The position numbers and the translations under genes were made by a program. A DNA stretch of 64,000 nucleotides, from positions 1 to 64,000 of the forward strand of contig CANMAI010000006.1 in NCBI GenBank assembly GCA_947495795.1, read 5' to 3'. The notes under the pieces were generated by a model. It worked only from the letters and a program-made list of their open reading frames with translations, searched no databases and was not told the origin of the DNA. Origin of the DNA: an uncultured Paracoccaceae bacterium. GTDB taxonomy: Bacteria; Pseudomonadota; Alphaproteobacteria; Rhodobacterales; Rhodobacteraceae. The first letter of the stretch is position 1. Every line of letters starts with the position of its first letter. Below are positions 27,101 to 34,480 of this stretch, one piece after another.

Positions 27101-29246
27101 GACCTTTTGGAAGCGTCATGCCCTCAGGCATTTGAACACCGTCTGGCAGTGCCTCGCTCAAGAGGGGCGCTGCGGACTGAGTGTGCAATGCGATGAAGCG
27201 TCTGACGAGTTGCGATGCTCGGCCACTCTTATCCGCTAGGAGAAAAGCGTCGTATCGATCGAGCAAGGTGCCGGCATGTTCCGATCGGACAAGCGCCAGC
27301 AATGCGAGGCCCGCCCATCCCGGGGCAACGCCCTCTCGCTCCAGTCGCGCGAGCAGTTCCGGCCACGCCTCGTCCGAGCTGCTTTCGGCAAGCATCCGGC
27401 ACGCGAGTTCAAACCCCCGCGCCAACCAGAATGGTGGCGGGGCGTTCAACGGCAGATTATTGATCACGTCGGGATCATCCGATAAGACGCAGGCGATCAC
27501 CCAATCTGTAAACAAATCGTGCCGGAAGCGAACCCGGTCCGAACGGATTTCGACCAGCACTCCTTCCGCAATCAAACCCGCAACGGCCTGCGCGTCCTGT
27601 CCCGTGACATCGACTAGACCGGCGCCCTCGATGAGGCCTTGGCCGACCGCGTAGATCACGCGCTTGCGCGCGCGGGTCTCGCCGCTCGTACGCTCACTCG
27701 TCCCCCCGCCGGAGGCCAGCCAGTCGTTTGCGAGTTCCGCCTCACTGATTACTTCGTTAGTATCGAGCCGCGTTCTGACGAGCAGCCGCAACTTCAACAG
27801 GTTTCGGGCGAGCGGTTTCGCAGGATGATCCGGTCTTAGCAGGTTTGCGAGCTGCGGAGATGCTGCTGCAAGCGCTTCTGCCTCATCGTCATCGAGCCCG
27901 TCCAACGTCAGTCGTCCGCGACTAGACAGCTGCCCGAACGTCTCCTCGCCGATCCATGTAGCGGCTTCTTCCTCCCATCCAGGCCGTGCAGTGAACAGCA
28001 CCGTCAGTCCCTGACACCGCAACCCTGCACGTAAGAGGTCGAGGACAGTCTTTCGTTGCGCGCCGTCACGAAACCGATCAAGACCATCAATACAGAGGCA
28101 ACCACCGCCATCGCAGGCAAGATCGCTCAGAAACTCGTCTGCCGTCGCTTGTATATCGAACTGAGAGCGCATCGCGGGCCAGCCGCCAGGCAGGGTCCGG
28201 TCCGGAGCTAGCACCAATATGCGAGAAACCGCTCCGCGACCCTCGATAACAGTTCTGAGAAGACCGGATTTACCAACGCCGCTAGGCCCGGAAATCTCAA
28301 CCACGCCGTCGTGCGTCTCTGCCGCCTGAAGTATCGCTTCTAATTCGCGCCGAGGCTTTTCCCGCGCGAGCCGGCATTCATTCACCGTGAGTCCGATATC
28401 GTCGAGCGCATGGCGGCTGAGTTCCTCGATATGGCGGCGCGCAACCGCAAGCGTCGGCGCTTCGCCAATTTCGATACCGACAGTGCTCAACTTGCGGACC
28501 AGCTCACTCCGGTCCAGTTCCCCTCCTGTAGCATCGGCTCGAAGGACGAGTCCGAACAGCCCGTCATAGGGGTCGGGACCACCATTGGCGGATGTCAACT
28601 GCCTCGCTCGAAAGCGATCATGCTGCTCGGCTATCGAGTTCGGGCGGGCATAGTCGAATGTCAGAACTGAGAATGATCGAAGGATATCGTATAGGACATC
28701 ATCACCTGTCTCGCCGCTCGTCTCGAGGTGCACTCTAAACGCGGCGACGAACGCGCGCATGTCCTTGTTGCTACGCCCTGGTGTCTCAAGAAGCTTCAAG
28801 AACGAAGCGGTGCCGATCGTCTGCTGCGCAAGTTCCAAAGCTTCCTGCACGCCATTGTCGATCGCACCCGTGGTCCGCTCGATGGCAACCGCAAAGCGGC
28901 GGTTCGGCTCGATCTTTCGTGCTCTAACGACTGCGTCTACGATCGACGCGAAATTGGCGTCGTTCTCTGTAAACGCCATCGATCGTTTGACCTGAACTTC
29001 AAGACAGCGATCTTTGCCTCCAGACGTCTTGCAATGCACGATTACGTCGTCGAGCGGATGCTCCTGACCGCCTCTTTGAAACTCAAGGCGATCAACAATT
29101 GCTCCCGGCAATCCGAACGGCTCGGTGCTGGCTAACAACGCTAAAGCGTAGTGTGTGCCAACTTTGGCTTCGAACTGTCCACCGGCGGGACCGGTTGCCC
29201 TGGGGCTTGAATCTTTTGTGGCGCGCGCAGGTTGCATCTCACTCAC
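24117..29246 (-). CDS. Very large nuclease-STAND-like NTPase (Avs-like candidate)
   Basis: A 1709-residue protein. The N-terminus (22-110) has a PD-(D/E)xK-like core: FEAKVGTHYALALL helix, LDDVIVH with Asp66/Asp67 and LEVQVKRS with Glu83 and Gln85-x-Lys87. The P-loop is GPSGVGKSGLL (Lys326) with Walker B GCLCIDGLDRF (Asp387) and a later sensor-like FTARPGW. The C-terminal 1100 residues are helix-rich and Asp/Glu/Arg-rich, as in large sensor domains. It lacks membrane segments. GTG 29246 or ATG 29237 are both possible starts, with GGGG before each. It lies 63 nt after hipA on the same strand. It shares the domain order of the 1285-residue neighbour but little sequence beyond the motifs, so these look like two specificities side by side. 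Confidence 0.65.
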   Translation of the reverse strand: MSEMQPARATKDSSPRATGPAGGQFEAKVGTHYALALLASTEPFGLPGAIVDRLEFQRGGQEHPLDDVIVHCKTSGGKDRCLEVQVKRSMAFTENDANFASIVDAVVRARKIEPNRRFAVAIERTTGAIDNGVQEALELAQQTIGTASFLKLLETPGRSNKDMRAFVAAFRVHLETSGETGDDVLYDILRSFSVLTFDYARPNSIAEQHDRFRARQLTSANGGPDPYDGLFGLVLRADATGGELDRSELVRKLSTVGIEIGEAPTLAVARRHIEELSRHALDDIGLTVNECRLAREKPRRELEAILQAAETHDGVVEISGPSGVGKSGLLRTVIEGRGAVSRILVLAPDRTLPGGWPAMRSQFDIQATADEFLSDLACDGGGCLCIDGLDRFRDGAQRKTVLDLLRAGLRCQGLTVLFTARPGWEEEAATWIGEETFGQLSSRGRLTLDGLDDDEAEALAAASPQLANLLRPDHPAKPLARNLLKLRLLVRTRLDTNEVISEAELANDWLASGGGTSERTSGETRARKRVIYAVGQGLIEGAGLVDVTGQDAQAVAGLIAEGVLVEIRSDRVRFRHDLFTDWVIACVLSDDPDVINNLPLNAPPPFWLARGFELACRMLAESSSDEAWPELLARLEREGVAPGWAGLALLALVRSEHAGTLLDRYDAFLLADKSGRASQLVRRFIALHTQSAAPLLSEALPDGVQMPEGMTLPKGPEWMRLILWCLQRFDRLKPDALSAVVDLFQNWLVLAAFGEKTVTPILLDRLADILVAEIEQKNRPLPRYGEPLPEISYAVTGDALETSRLQLALWAPMSPKAAARYLNAIKNSKRPEAAMSQILEFPGRLSSAAPAEFAAAFLRATEDDEDEDNYDIRARGRRSYAMSRVDSPFVLGRCGIGVFTEILKAEPATGTSFIRELTTRACDFDEGAPQFSVELMGETRRIAASFSYGWSRGRTPSAMLSKAFLALEHWAHRRLDEGDALEAVIADVVGEGPILGALWLVVVDLVLSHSSLNGSILRDLLASPETLALDAERANIDRVGSMGGGLVGNVWRSTPASDRTVEEDLANRASRTLALHDVIPQLVFRGSERDLAVLQERLDVAVRRLGSWTQDAVEWGSPEFMASHALRLSSRSNYKQVKEKGASGEQREGWAYDWPPGQKQWLEEGAATASAEQSAFTRSLAVRMAMDDETKPVSASVADAEAILDETANATPTEKEDTSHEPNDPWLARIAAAAFVARFGTPEDLERRWSELTSIFEEALQFRDRERPWSRDDVMYDERSLAISGLLYLTAAQGDEADTDRLLQSVVEFPASAAPAFLRHRTIVAKIDERALISICRLALLACWIPRRASYNEDEAEYERRCAELESRLLSATEAERLWREGGAEPDWPTPPSRRQRRARRTLTIGGKSSARKPPPREPQWPDYYFEEKTGTAWLRTLERLSPNAATTSQALMRANRNWLIETNGPSEDDEDDSDIERVWTRGLMDHAAAHARDWQQDTRQALVFDVLRAFSDEAFIDAAAAFIVQSDLHLIEGDAEDRFYLLSVREGLWPRLKQTRHWRGHLWSTSDGMEIHLKELISAFFMRVSYGFGEGQSYTKGLAVRELTPFIPLLLEITGEAPSCPTIAYLFLHILECLEPSTAEVPLAAAADRWAEAANNRFWNELGIGRRVLSIGQKAENLSNVSAWNTVCDALMTAGVTVEADFLRRVNA

Positions 29247-29309
29247 CCCGCTGTGGATTGGGACAGATGCACGCGATCACTGATTTCCATTCGCTGCATG
29301 CCGAAAGGG

Positions 29310-30533
29310 TCAAACCGCAAGGGCACGATTGATCTCCTCGTGCTGAAACGCATCTGCGTAGGTTTGCACGTCATCAGTCGTGCATCCTTCTGACCGCAGC
29401 GCCCGCTTCCAGTTCTTTGAAATTATGTCCGCCATCTCAGATAAATGAGCTTTCGCGCTCTCGACCTTCACGTCAAAAAACTCACAAGCCTCCAACGCGA
29501 TTTCGAGCGACGCTTCGAATGAGCCGCCTTGGATGATGCCAGTTTCCAAAACGCGGTGCCGGGAGGGCGATGGGTTGATGTCGAAGGCCGGTGACAAGCG
29601 CCACCGGTCATTCCCGGCATAGATGAAGCCATGGTTCTTCAGGTGATCATCCTTGTTTGACACCAGGATGGTGAAGACGATCCGTCGCCAGAGTTCATGC
29701 AGGTCCTCGGCCGGCTTGCTCGAAATCTGACGGATCACATCGGCAATGTCGGTGTAGAACCCACCGTCCTCGCTTTGCCAGTCCAGCGCGGTGCGCGCCG
29801 AGATATAGGGAATGCGCGTGTCACCACGGCGGTCGAACCGGCGGATCAGCGCGATGGGACTGTCGCTGTCGCGCAGCTCAAGCCGGGCATCGGCCACGCG
29901 CAGCCCGCACATGCGCGCCAGCTTCAATGTCGCCACTTCGGCGCGCTCAACCGGTTTGGTGTCCTGTGCGGACGTGAATTTGGCGATCCAGAGATGTCCG
30001 TCGCCTTCGACATTGGCTTTCGGTCGTGCGCCACCCAGCGACCCAGCGACGCCAGCAAGATCACGCGCTTCCTCTTCGGCCCCGCCCGGATCCTGTTCGA
30101 AGCGTTGTGCGAGCGTACGCAGGCGCTCAAGCTCGAAGAGCCGGGGAACGGGCGGCGTGAGATCGGAGAGCGGTTTCATGTCATCGCCGAGGAACCGCAG
30201 CGCCCCTTGCCGCGTGCGGTCATCTGACAGCACGAGATAATCGAACTCGCTGAGGCCGCCGCCAAGCGCCTTGGTCATCAGCGCGCGTCCCCAGGAATCC
30301 GGCGCGGCATCGGCAAAGCATCCCGGCAACGCCGAGCGCTTGTCATCCTTCCCGGATGAGAAGTGACTGCCGTCGCGCAGCGGCAGTCCCGGCGCGAGCG
30401 CGAAGCGATCTTCGGCAGCGAGCCACGCCTCATCATATTCGAACTGCGAATGCTGGCGCCGCCCGTCGCTTTCAAAGCGCAGGCGTCCCACAATCCGTTT
30501 TCCTTCGCCAAGCGCGACGATGGCCTCGGGCAT
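29310..30533 (-). CDS. hipA: HipA-family Ser/Thr kinase toxin
   Basis: A 407-residue HipA-type kinase. Characteristic elements are the N-terminal HipA region (1-115), the glycine-rich GSLGGARPKA (164-173), the ATP-contacting Lys185 in LWIAKF, the catalytic loop NKDDHLKNHGF (Asp295/296 region) and the metal-binding LSPAFDINP (Asp318). Known HipA proteins phosphorylate translation factors such as GltX and cause dormancy; neutralisation is by the DNA-binding partner HipB. Its start overlaps the hipB stop by one base (TGATG). It is followed on the same strand by the two large STAND-type genes. It may serve as an addiction module for the element or belong to the defence locus. Confidence 0.93.
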   Translation of the reverse strand: MPEAIVALGEGKRIVGRLRFESDGRRQHSQFEYDEAWLAAEDRFALAPGLPLRDGSHFSSGKDDKRSALPGCFADAAPDSWGRALMTKALGGGLSEFDYLVLSDDRTRQGALRFLGDDMKPLSDLTPPVPRLFELERLRTLAQRFEQDPGGAEEEARDLAGVAGSLGGARPKANVEGDGHLWIAKFTSAQDTKPVERAEVATLKLARMCGLRVADARLELRDSDSPIALIRRFDRRGDTRIPYISARTALDWQSEDGGFYTDIADVIRQISSKPAEDLHELWRRIVFTILVSNKDDHLKNHGFIYAGNDRWRLSPAFDINPSPSRHRVLETGIIQGGSFEASLEIALEACEFFDVKVESAKAHLSEMADIISKNWKRALRSEGCTTDDVQTYADAFQHEEINRALAV

Positions 30534-30925
30534 CAGAAACCGACCCCTTCTTCGTCATCGTCATCGCCGTCGGCAATCGGGACAGCCTTGTCCTGGCCCT
30601 TGCTCGACGGCTTCGGCGTACGCTTGCGATCGATCCGCTTGGGCAGGCTTTCCCGATCGAGCAGCAATCCGGTGTCATCCGTACCCGCGTCCAGGAAGTC
30701 CGAGATGCGGTCGATCTCGCCCAGGACGAGGCACGCCATGGCGAGCGTGCCGATGCTCACGCCGTCATCGCCTTTCTCGAGCCGGGCCACCGTGCTTTCT
30801 GACACGCCGATGCGCTCCGCAAAGCCTTTCACGGAGATGCGCCGCTTCAGACGCGCCGTCTTGATATTCGCGCCTAGAGCCTCCAGGGCTCGACGCGCGC
30901 TTACCGAGCTCATCTTAACCGCCAT
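30533..30925 (-). CDS. hipB: HipB-like antitoxin, XRE helix-turn-helix
   Basis: A 130-residue protein with an XRE-type helix-turn-helix at about residues 18-72 (LGANIKTARLKRRISVKGFA, ERIGVSESTVARLEKGDDGV). The C-terminal third is a charged tail (KRTPKPSSKGQDK, then an acidic DGDDDDEEGV) of the sort that contacts the toxin or is degraded. It should bind HipA and repress the hipBA promoter. The first ATG (30925) and one four codons in (30913) are both possible. An inverted repeat overlaps the start region and probably is its operator. Confidence 0.88.
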   Translation of the reverse strand: MAVKMSSVSARRALEALGANIKTARLKRRISVKGFAERIGVSESTVARLEKGDDGVSIGTLAMACLVLGEIDRISDFLDAGTDDTGLLLDRESLPKRIDRKRTPKPSSKGQDKAVPIADGDDDDEEGVGF

Positions 30926-30960
30926 ATCTGACTTCCAAACATTATTTAACCGTCAAATAT
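30924..30960. promoter_or_regulatory. Probable hipBA operator
   Basis: ATATCTGAC (30924-30932) and GTCAAATAT (30952-30960) form an inverted repeat with one mismatch and 19 nt between them. The inner half overlaps the first ATG of hipB, which fits autorepression by HipB. It is read from sequence symmetry only. Confidence 0.5.
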
Positions 30961-31259
30961 GACAGATAGTGCAACTTCCTCTACTTGGCAAGCTCATTGC
31001 CGGATGTGCGGTCAGAGGCACACCTGTCCAAAATCTGTCTACACGCTTCTTTGTCCGGCGATCTCGTCGCCGTTGGCCGACGAGCCGAGCCGTTCCCACT
31101 CCCTCAAGGTCGGAGCGATGAAGCCCGCACAGGCTGGACGGCGGAGCCAGACCGAGGAACGTTTCCACCCAGATTGCCGCCGCCGCGCAACATGTATGTC
31201 CGCGACATGCACATAGACAGAATCAAACCGACATCGCGCGACTTCAAATAGACAGAGAC
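30961..31259. other. Intergenic stretch upstream of hipB
   Basis: About 300 bases between hipB and the end of the MBL-fold gene. The hipBA promoter should lie at its left edge. No gene or clear terminator is seen; a short near-palindrome ATGTCCGCGACAT occurs around 31196-31208. Confidence 0.4.
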
Positions 31260-32744
31260 CTAAAAGCGGGCCTTGAACGTCTTGTAGTTCCAGACGTTCT
31301 TCTTCTCATCCAAGGTGGCGCAAAGGATCGTTTTCCCGTCCGTTCGGACATTCACCAGGCCATAGATTAGTCCAGCGACCACGGGCTTGCGATTGATCGC
31401 CCGGCTCCGCGTGCGCGGGTTTCTGTCTCCGGCCATCTTGACCTTGTAGGTGACCTTCACGTCCTTCAACTTCGCGCCCGAAATCGACTGCGGTGGCTCG
31501 CCGTCGACCGCCGTATCCACTTTTGTGACGTGCCCGAGAGCTATGCTTCGCGACAGCTCCGTCGAATACACCAACGGCGTCACTACGACGTCGTCGACGA
31601 CCGACACATTCCCGGTCAACGCACTCGCCGCGACGATGTCAGGCTTTGGATGGTCGTGGCTCTCATTGTCCCCTGACGAAATGACAGTCACGGACGGTTT
31701 GAGCTTGCTCAGGAACTCATATGAGACATCGCCGCTGCCATGATGGCAGGCCTTGGCGACATCGCATTCGAACTCGTCATGATGGCCTTCGTAGTCCGAC
31801 AGCAACGTCTGCTGGCTGTAGGTGTTCAGATCGCCGGTCAGCAAGATACGCGCGTTCCCATAGTCCAAGCGCATCAGGACCGAATTGCCATTGGTGCTCT
31901 TGCTGTTCGACCCCTTGAATTTCCGGATCGCAGGCGCCCCGCCGACCTCAAATTCGACCGGGGCCAGCATCTTGATGGTCGGCGCTTCGCCATCAGGTTC
32001 ATAACCTGGAAAATATTCCATGCGACTGCTCAGCCTCTCGAAAGGCGTCGGTGTATCGCCGCGGGTGCGCGCCTTCAGAGCGATCTTCATGAATTTCGCC
32101 CACTCACCTTGGAGCTGAGGAGAGGTGCCGCCATTGGTGGCGTTTCGAACGGAAGATCGGTCGTCGAGCAAGCGGGTGAACATCTTGCCGTCGGCCGTAT
32201 TCTTTGACGGCCCCAGCCAACGTCCGTTATCGTTCCACCACGACAACCCCGCATGCCAGAAATTCTCGACACGGACATCTTCGAGATCAAGCTGATAGGA
32301 CTCCTTCGGATTGAGGAGGTCCCATAGCCCGCCATAGTGATCCTGATCATTGTGAGACACGACCATATCGTCGAGCTCGATCCGATTCATTCGGTAGTCC
32401 TTGCAGAACTTCCAGTCAACGAAATCAGCCGCATTCTTCCCGGTGGGCTGGGACTTACGCGGCCAGCCGCCATCGACCATCATATGCCGGCCATCCGGGA
32501 AACGGATGAGGATGCCATCGCCTTGGCCGACGTCGATGAAATAGACCTCGAGGAGGCTCTTGCTCCCCAACGCCGATCTCTTCACCCACCCAGTTTTTCC
32601 GCGCGCTCGGACTTTGGCGTGTCCATCATCTTCATCGACGATTTCCACGCCATCGCCCCAAAGCAATTCGACGATGAAGCTGTCCTTGTCGAACGGCACA
32701 CGCGCATGCAGTTCGGTCGTGTGCCTCCTAATGTATCTCTTCAT
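31260..32744 (-). CDS. SH3-linked ComEC/Rec2-like MBL-fold hydrolase
   Basis: A 494-residue cytoplasmic protein. Residues about 22-60 look like a bacterial SH3 domain (VELLWGDGVEIVDEDDG ... KTGWVKRSAL). The MBL fold follows: DVGQGDGILI (71-80), the zinc motif SHNDQDHYGG (His131, Asp133, Asp135, His136), LTGDLN and CHHGSGD. DVGQGD and HHGS are the hallmarks of the ComEC/Rec2 soluble hydrolase group, some members of which act as nucleases. A metallo-hydrolase accompanies STAND proteins in at least one AVAST type, so its nearness to the two large NTPases may be functional, although it is separated from hipB by 300 nt. The ribosome site is a run of nine G directly before the start. Confidence 0.8.
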   Translation of the reverse strand: MKRYIRRHTTELHARVPFDKDSFIVELLWGDGVEIVDEDDGHAKVRARGKTGWVKRSALGSKSLLEVYFIDVGQGDGILIRFPDGRHMMVDGGWPRKSQPTGKNAADFVDWKFCKDYRMNRIELDDMVVSHNDQDHYGGLWDLLNPKESYQLDLEDVRVENFWHAGLSWWNDNGRWLGPSKNTADGKMFTRLLDDRSSVRNATNGGTSPQLQGEWAKFMKIALKARTRGDTPTPFERLSSRMEYFPGYEPDGEAPTIKMLAPVEFEVGGAPAIRKFKGSNSKSTNGNSVLMRLDYGNARILLTGDLNTYSQQTLLSDYEGHHDEFECDVAKACHHGSGDVSYEFLSKLKPSVTVISSGDNESHDHPKPDIVAASALTGNVSVVDDVVVTPLVYSTELSRSIALGHVTKVDTAVDGEPPQSISGAKLKDVKVTYKVKMAGDRNPRTRSRAINRKPVVAGLIYGLVNVRTDGKTILCATLDEKKNVWNYKTFKARF

Positions 32745-32748
32745 ATCT

Positions 32749-32757
32749 CCCCCCCCC
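32749..32757 (-). promoter_or_regulatory. Poly-G tract at the MBL ribosome site
   Basis: Nine consecutive G (minus strand) followed by AGAT lead straight into the ATG of the SH3/MBL gene, so the Shine-Dalgarno sequence is itself part of a homopolymer. Length changes by slippage would alter ribosome-site spacing. It may also be a place of sequencing error. Confidence 0.5.
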
Positions 32758-32865
32758 GGGCCTGACTAATTCACCAATAAAGTCCGGTAAGAATGCTCGT
32801 TTGGCAGTGATTTCGCAACTTTAGCGGGTCATGACGATCAAGTTTCAAGGCAACCCCGGCCGAAT

Positions 32866-33051
32866 TCACATCGTTGGATCTGGCCTTTCGCCGCGTGCAA
32901 CGATCTCGAGCGCACCGTCCGGCAGTGGTCGCTGGAACGATTTCACGTCTTCCCGTGGCGCCCTTAGCCACGCATCCCATTCGTTGAGCACCGTGAGAAT
33001 GACCGGCATGGCCTTGGGATGTACCGCCCCGGCTTTAGCGTTGGCGAATGC
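32866..33051 (-). pseudogene. C-terminal remnant of an SRAP (YedK-like) gene
   Basis: Translation on the minus strand to the TGA at 32866-32868 gives an SRAP C-terminus: VHPKAMPVILT, WDAWLRAP, SFQRPLPDGALEIVARGE, ending PDPTM. These are typical of proteobacterial SOS-response-associated peptidase proteins, which crosslink to abasic sites in single-stranded DNA. Only about 60 residues are recognisable; the N-terminus with the catalytic Cys2 is gone, and similarity ends near 33051, before the hairpin leader of the DUF932 gene. So it is a deletion remnant, not a working gene. SRAP genes are common in ICEs of this type. Confidence 0.75.
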
Positions 33052-33182
33052 CGCGAGAGAGGTGAGGACGAGGTGTGAGGGGAAAGCCTTCCCCTGCGGT
33101 CGAGCCTGTCGTCTCGCCCGACCCCTTCTGCGGGGAGACCCCGCAACGCCCCCTTAAGAGTGAGAGATCTGCGGCTGTCGCC

Positions 33183-33240
33183 GTGACGGGTTTGGAGGTC
33201 GAGAGAGAGGCTCTCGGACCGCCCGTCCTGGAGAACAGCC
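33183..33240 (+). promoter_or_regulatory. Hairpin leader upstream of the DUF932 gene
   Basis: The 58 nt before the start form a long hairpin: GACGGG pairs with CCCGTC, and inside it GGTC and GAGAG pair with CTCTC and GACC. GGAGAA follows directly as the ribosome site. A close copy with the same pairing lies before parB (35915-35970). It probably controls translation or termination. Confidence 0.6.
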
Positions 33241-34434
33241 ATGACAGCGATTGAGATCATGAACGGCCGCCCCGAGAGCGGCGGCTACAAGGTGGATGTG
33301 TCCCGCGGCGGCCACAATGGGCGTGTGTCTTCCGAATGGTTTTCCCGGCCCGACGACGAGAAGTATCTCTCGCTCTCGGACCTATATGCCTCGGTCAAAG
33401 GCCGCGCCGAACGGAGCAAGACGCGAACGGTCGAGAGTGCGGAGATCCGCGTCGAGGCCCATCGCGACGATCCCGAGAGCCTAGCGCTCGTCCTGCCGGA
33501 CGCCGAGGCGCCGGTCGCACCCACCCACTGGAGCTTCGGCCAGCTCGCGAGCCTCGTTGGCGCGCCGGCCGCCTATCTGCGCCAGCTTCCGGCACCGCTC
33601 GCAGGCATTAACCTGCAATACGGCCTCACCAACCACCGCGCCGAACAGGTGAAGACGATGGAGGTGGCGAACGGACGCACCGAGCTGCGCGCCGTGACCG
33701 GCCCCGACTATGGTCGCATCTATGACCACGAACTGGTCTCCGCCGTTCAGCGCATCGCCGGCGATGGCGTCGGCGACACGCGCTGGAAGGTGCCGGGCGT
33801 GCTCGACTGGTCGACCGGCGTCTACAATCCGATGGTCGACGTGGCCAAGGACACGACCACGCTTTACGCGTCCGACCGCGACGTCTTCCTCTTCCTGGTC
33901 GACGACATGAATCCGATCGAGGCGGGCATGCTGCCCGACGGCTCCCCCGATCTCTTCTTCCGGGGATTCTACTGTTGGAACTCGGAGGTCGGCGCCAAGA
34001 CGCTCGGCATCGCGAGCTTCTATCTCCGCGCCGTCTGCCAGAATCGCAATCTCTGGGGCGTCGAGGACTTCCAGGAGATCACGATCCGGCACTCGAAATA
34101 CGCCGCCAACCGCTTCGCGCACGAGGCCGCACCCGCGCTGGCGAATTTCGCGTACTCTTCGCCGCAGCCGTTCATCCAGGGCATCCGATCCGCGCGCGAA
34201 CGGATCGTCGCCCGCAGCGACGAGGACCGCGCCGACTTCCTACGCAAGCGCGGATTCTCGAAGGCCGAGACCGGCAAGATCGTCGAGACCGTCCTGGCCG
34301 AGGAAGGCCGCCCACCCGAGAGCGTGTTCGACTTCGTCCAGGGCATCACGGCGGTCGCCCGGTCCAAATCGCAGCAGGACGCCCGGCTCACCATGGAGAC
34401 CCGCGCCAAGAAACTGCTGGAACAGGCGGCGTGA
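33241..34434 (+). CDS. DUF932 domain protein, ICE backbone
   Basis: A 397-residue DUF932 protein. The fold is phage/plasmid-associated and its biochemistry is unknown; distant similarity to phage LGT/Bet-like proteins has been noted in annotations. Recognisable pieces are SFGQLASLVGAPAAYLRQLP, the ELRAVTGPDYGRIYDHELV motif and the central FYCWNSEVGAKTLGIASFYL. The C-terminal helix (MEGTRAKKLL-like end) is charged. Genes of this family are a steady part of alphaproteobacterial ICEs next to ParB, Toprim and DUF2493. It is preceded by a structured leader with a good ribosome site. Confidence 0.85.
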   Translation: MTAIEIMNGRPESGGYKVDVSRGGHNGRVSSEWFSRPDDEKYLSLSDLYASVKGRAERSKTRTVESAEIRVEAHRDDPESLALVLPDAEAPVAPTHWSFGQLASLVGAPAAYLRQLPAPLAGINLQYGLTNHRAEQVKTMEVANGRTELRAVTGPDYGRIYDHELVSAVQRIAGDGVGDTRWKVPGVLDWSTGVYNPMVDVAKDTTTLYASDRDVFLFLVDDMNPIEAGMLPDGSPDLFFRGFYCWNSEVGAKTLGIASFYLRAVCQNRNLWGVEDFQEITIRHSKYAANRFAHEAAPALANFAYSSPQPFIQGIRSARERIVARSDEDRADFLRKRGFSKAETGKIVETVLAEEGRPPESVFDFVQGITAVARSKSQQDARLTMETRAKKLLEQAA

Positions 34435-34480
34435 TCAGGCCTTCAAGACTGGCATCCGACAGCATCGGACTCTTCCGAGC

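Noticed and set aside
32831-33157. 108-codon plus-strand frame before DUF932
   Set aside because: It is antisense to a clear SRAP remnant, whose translation shows conserved motifs, so the plus-strand frame is a shadow.
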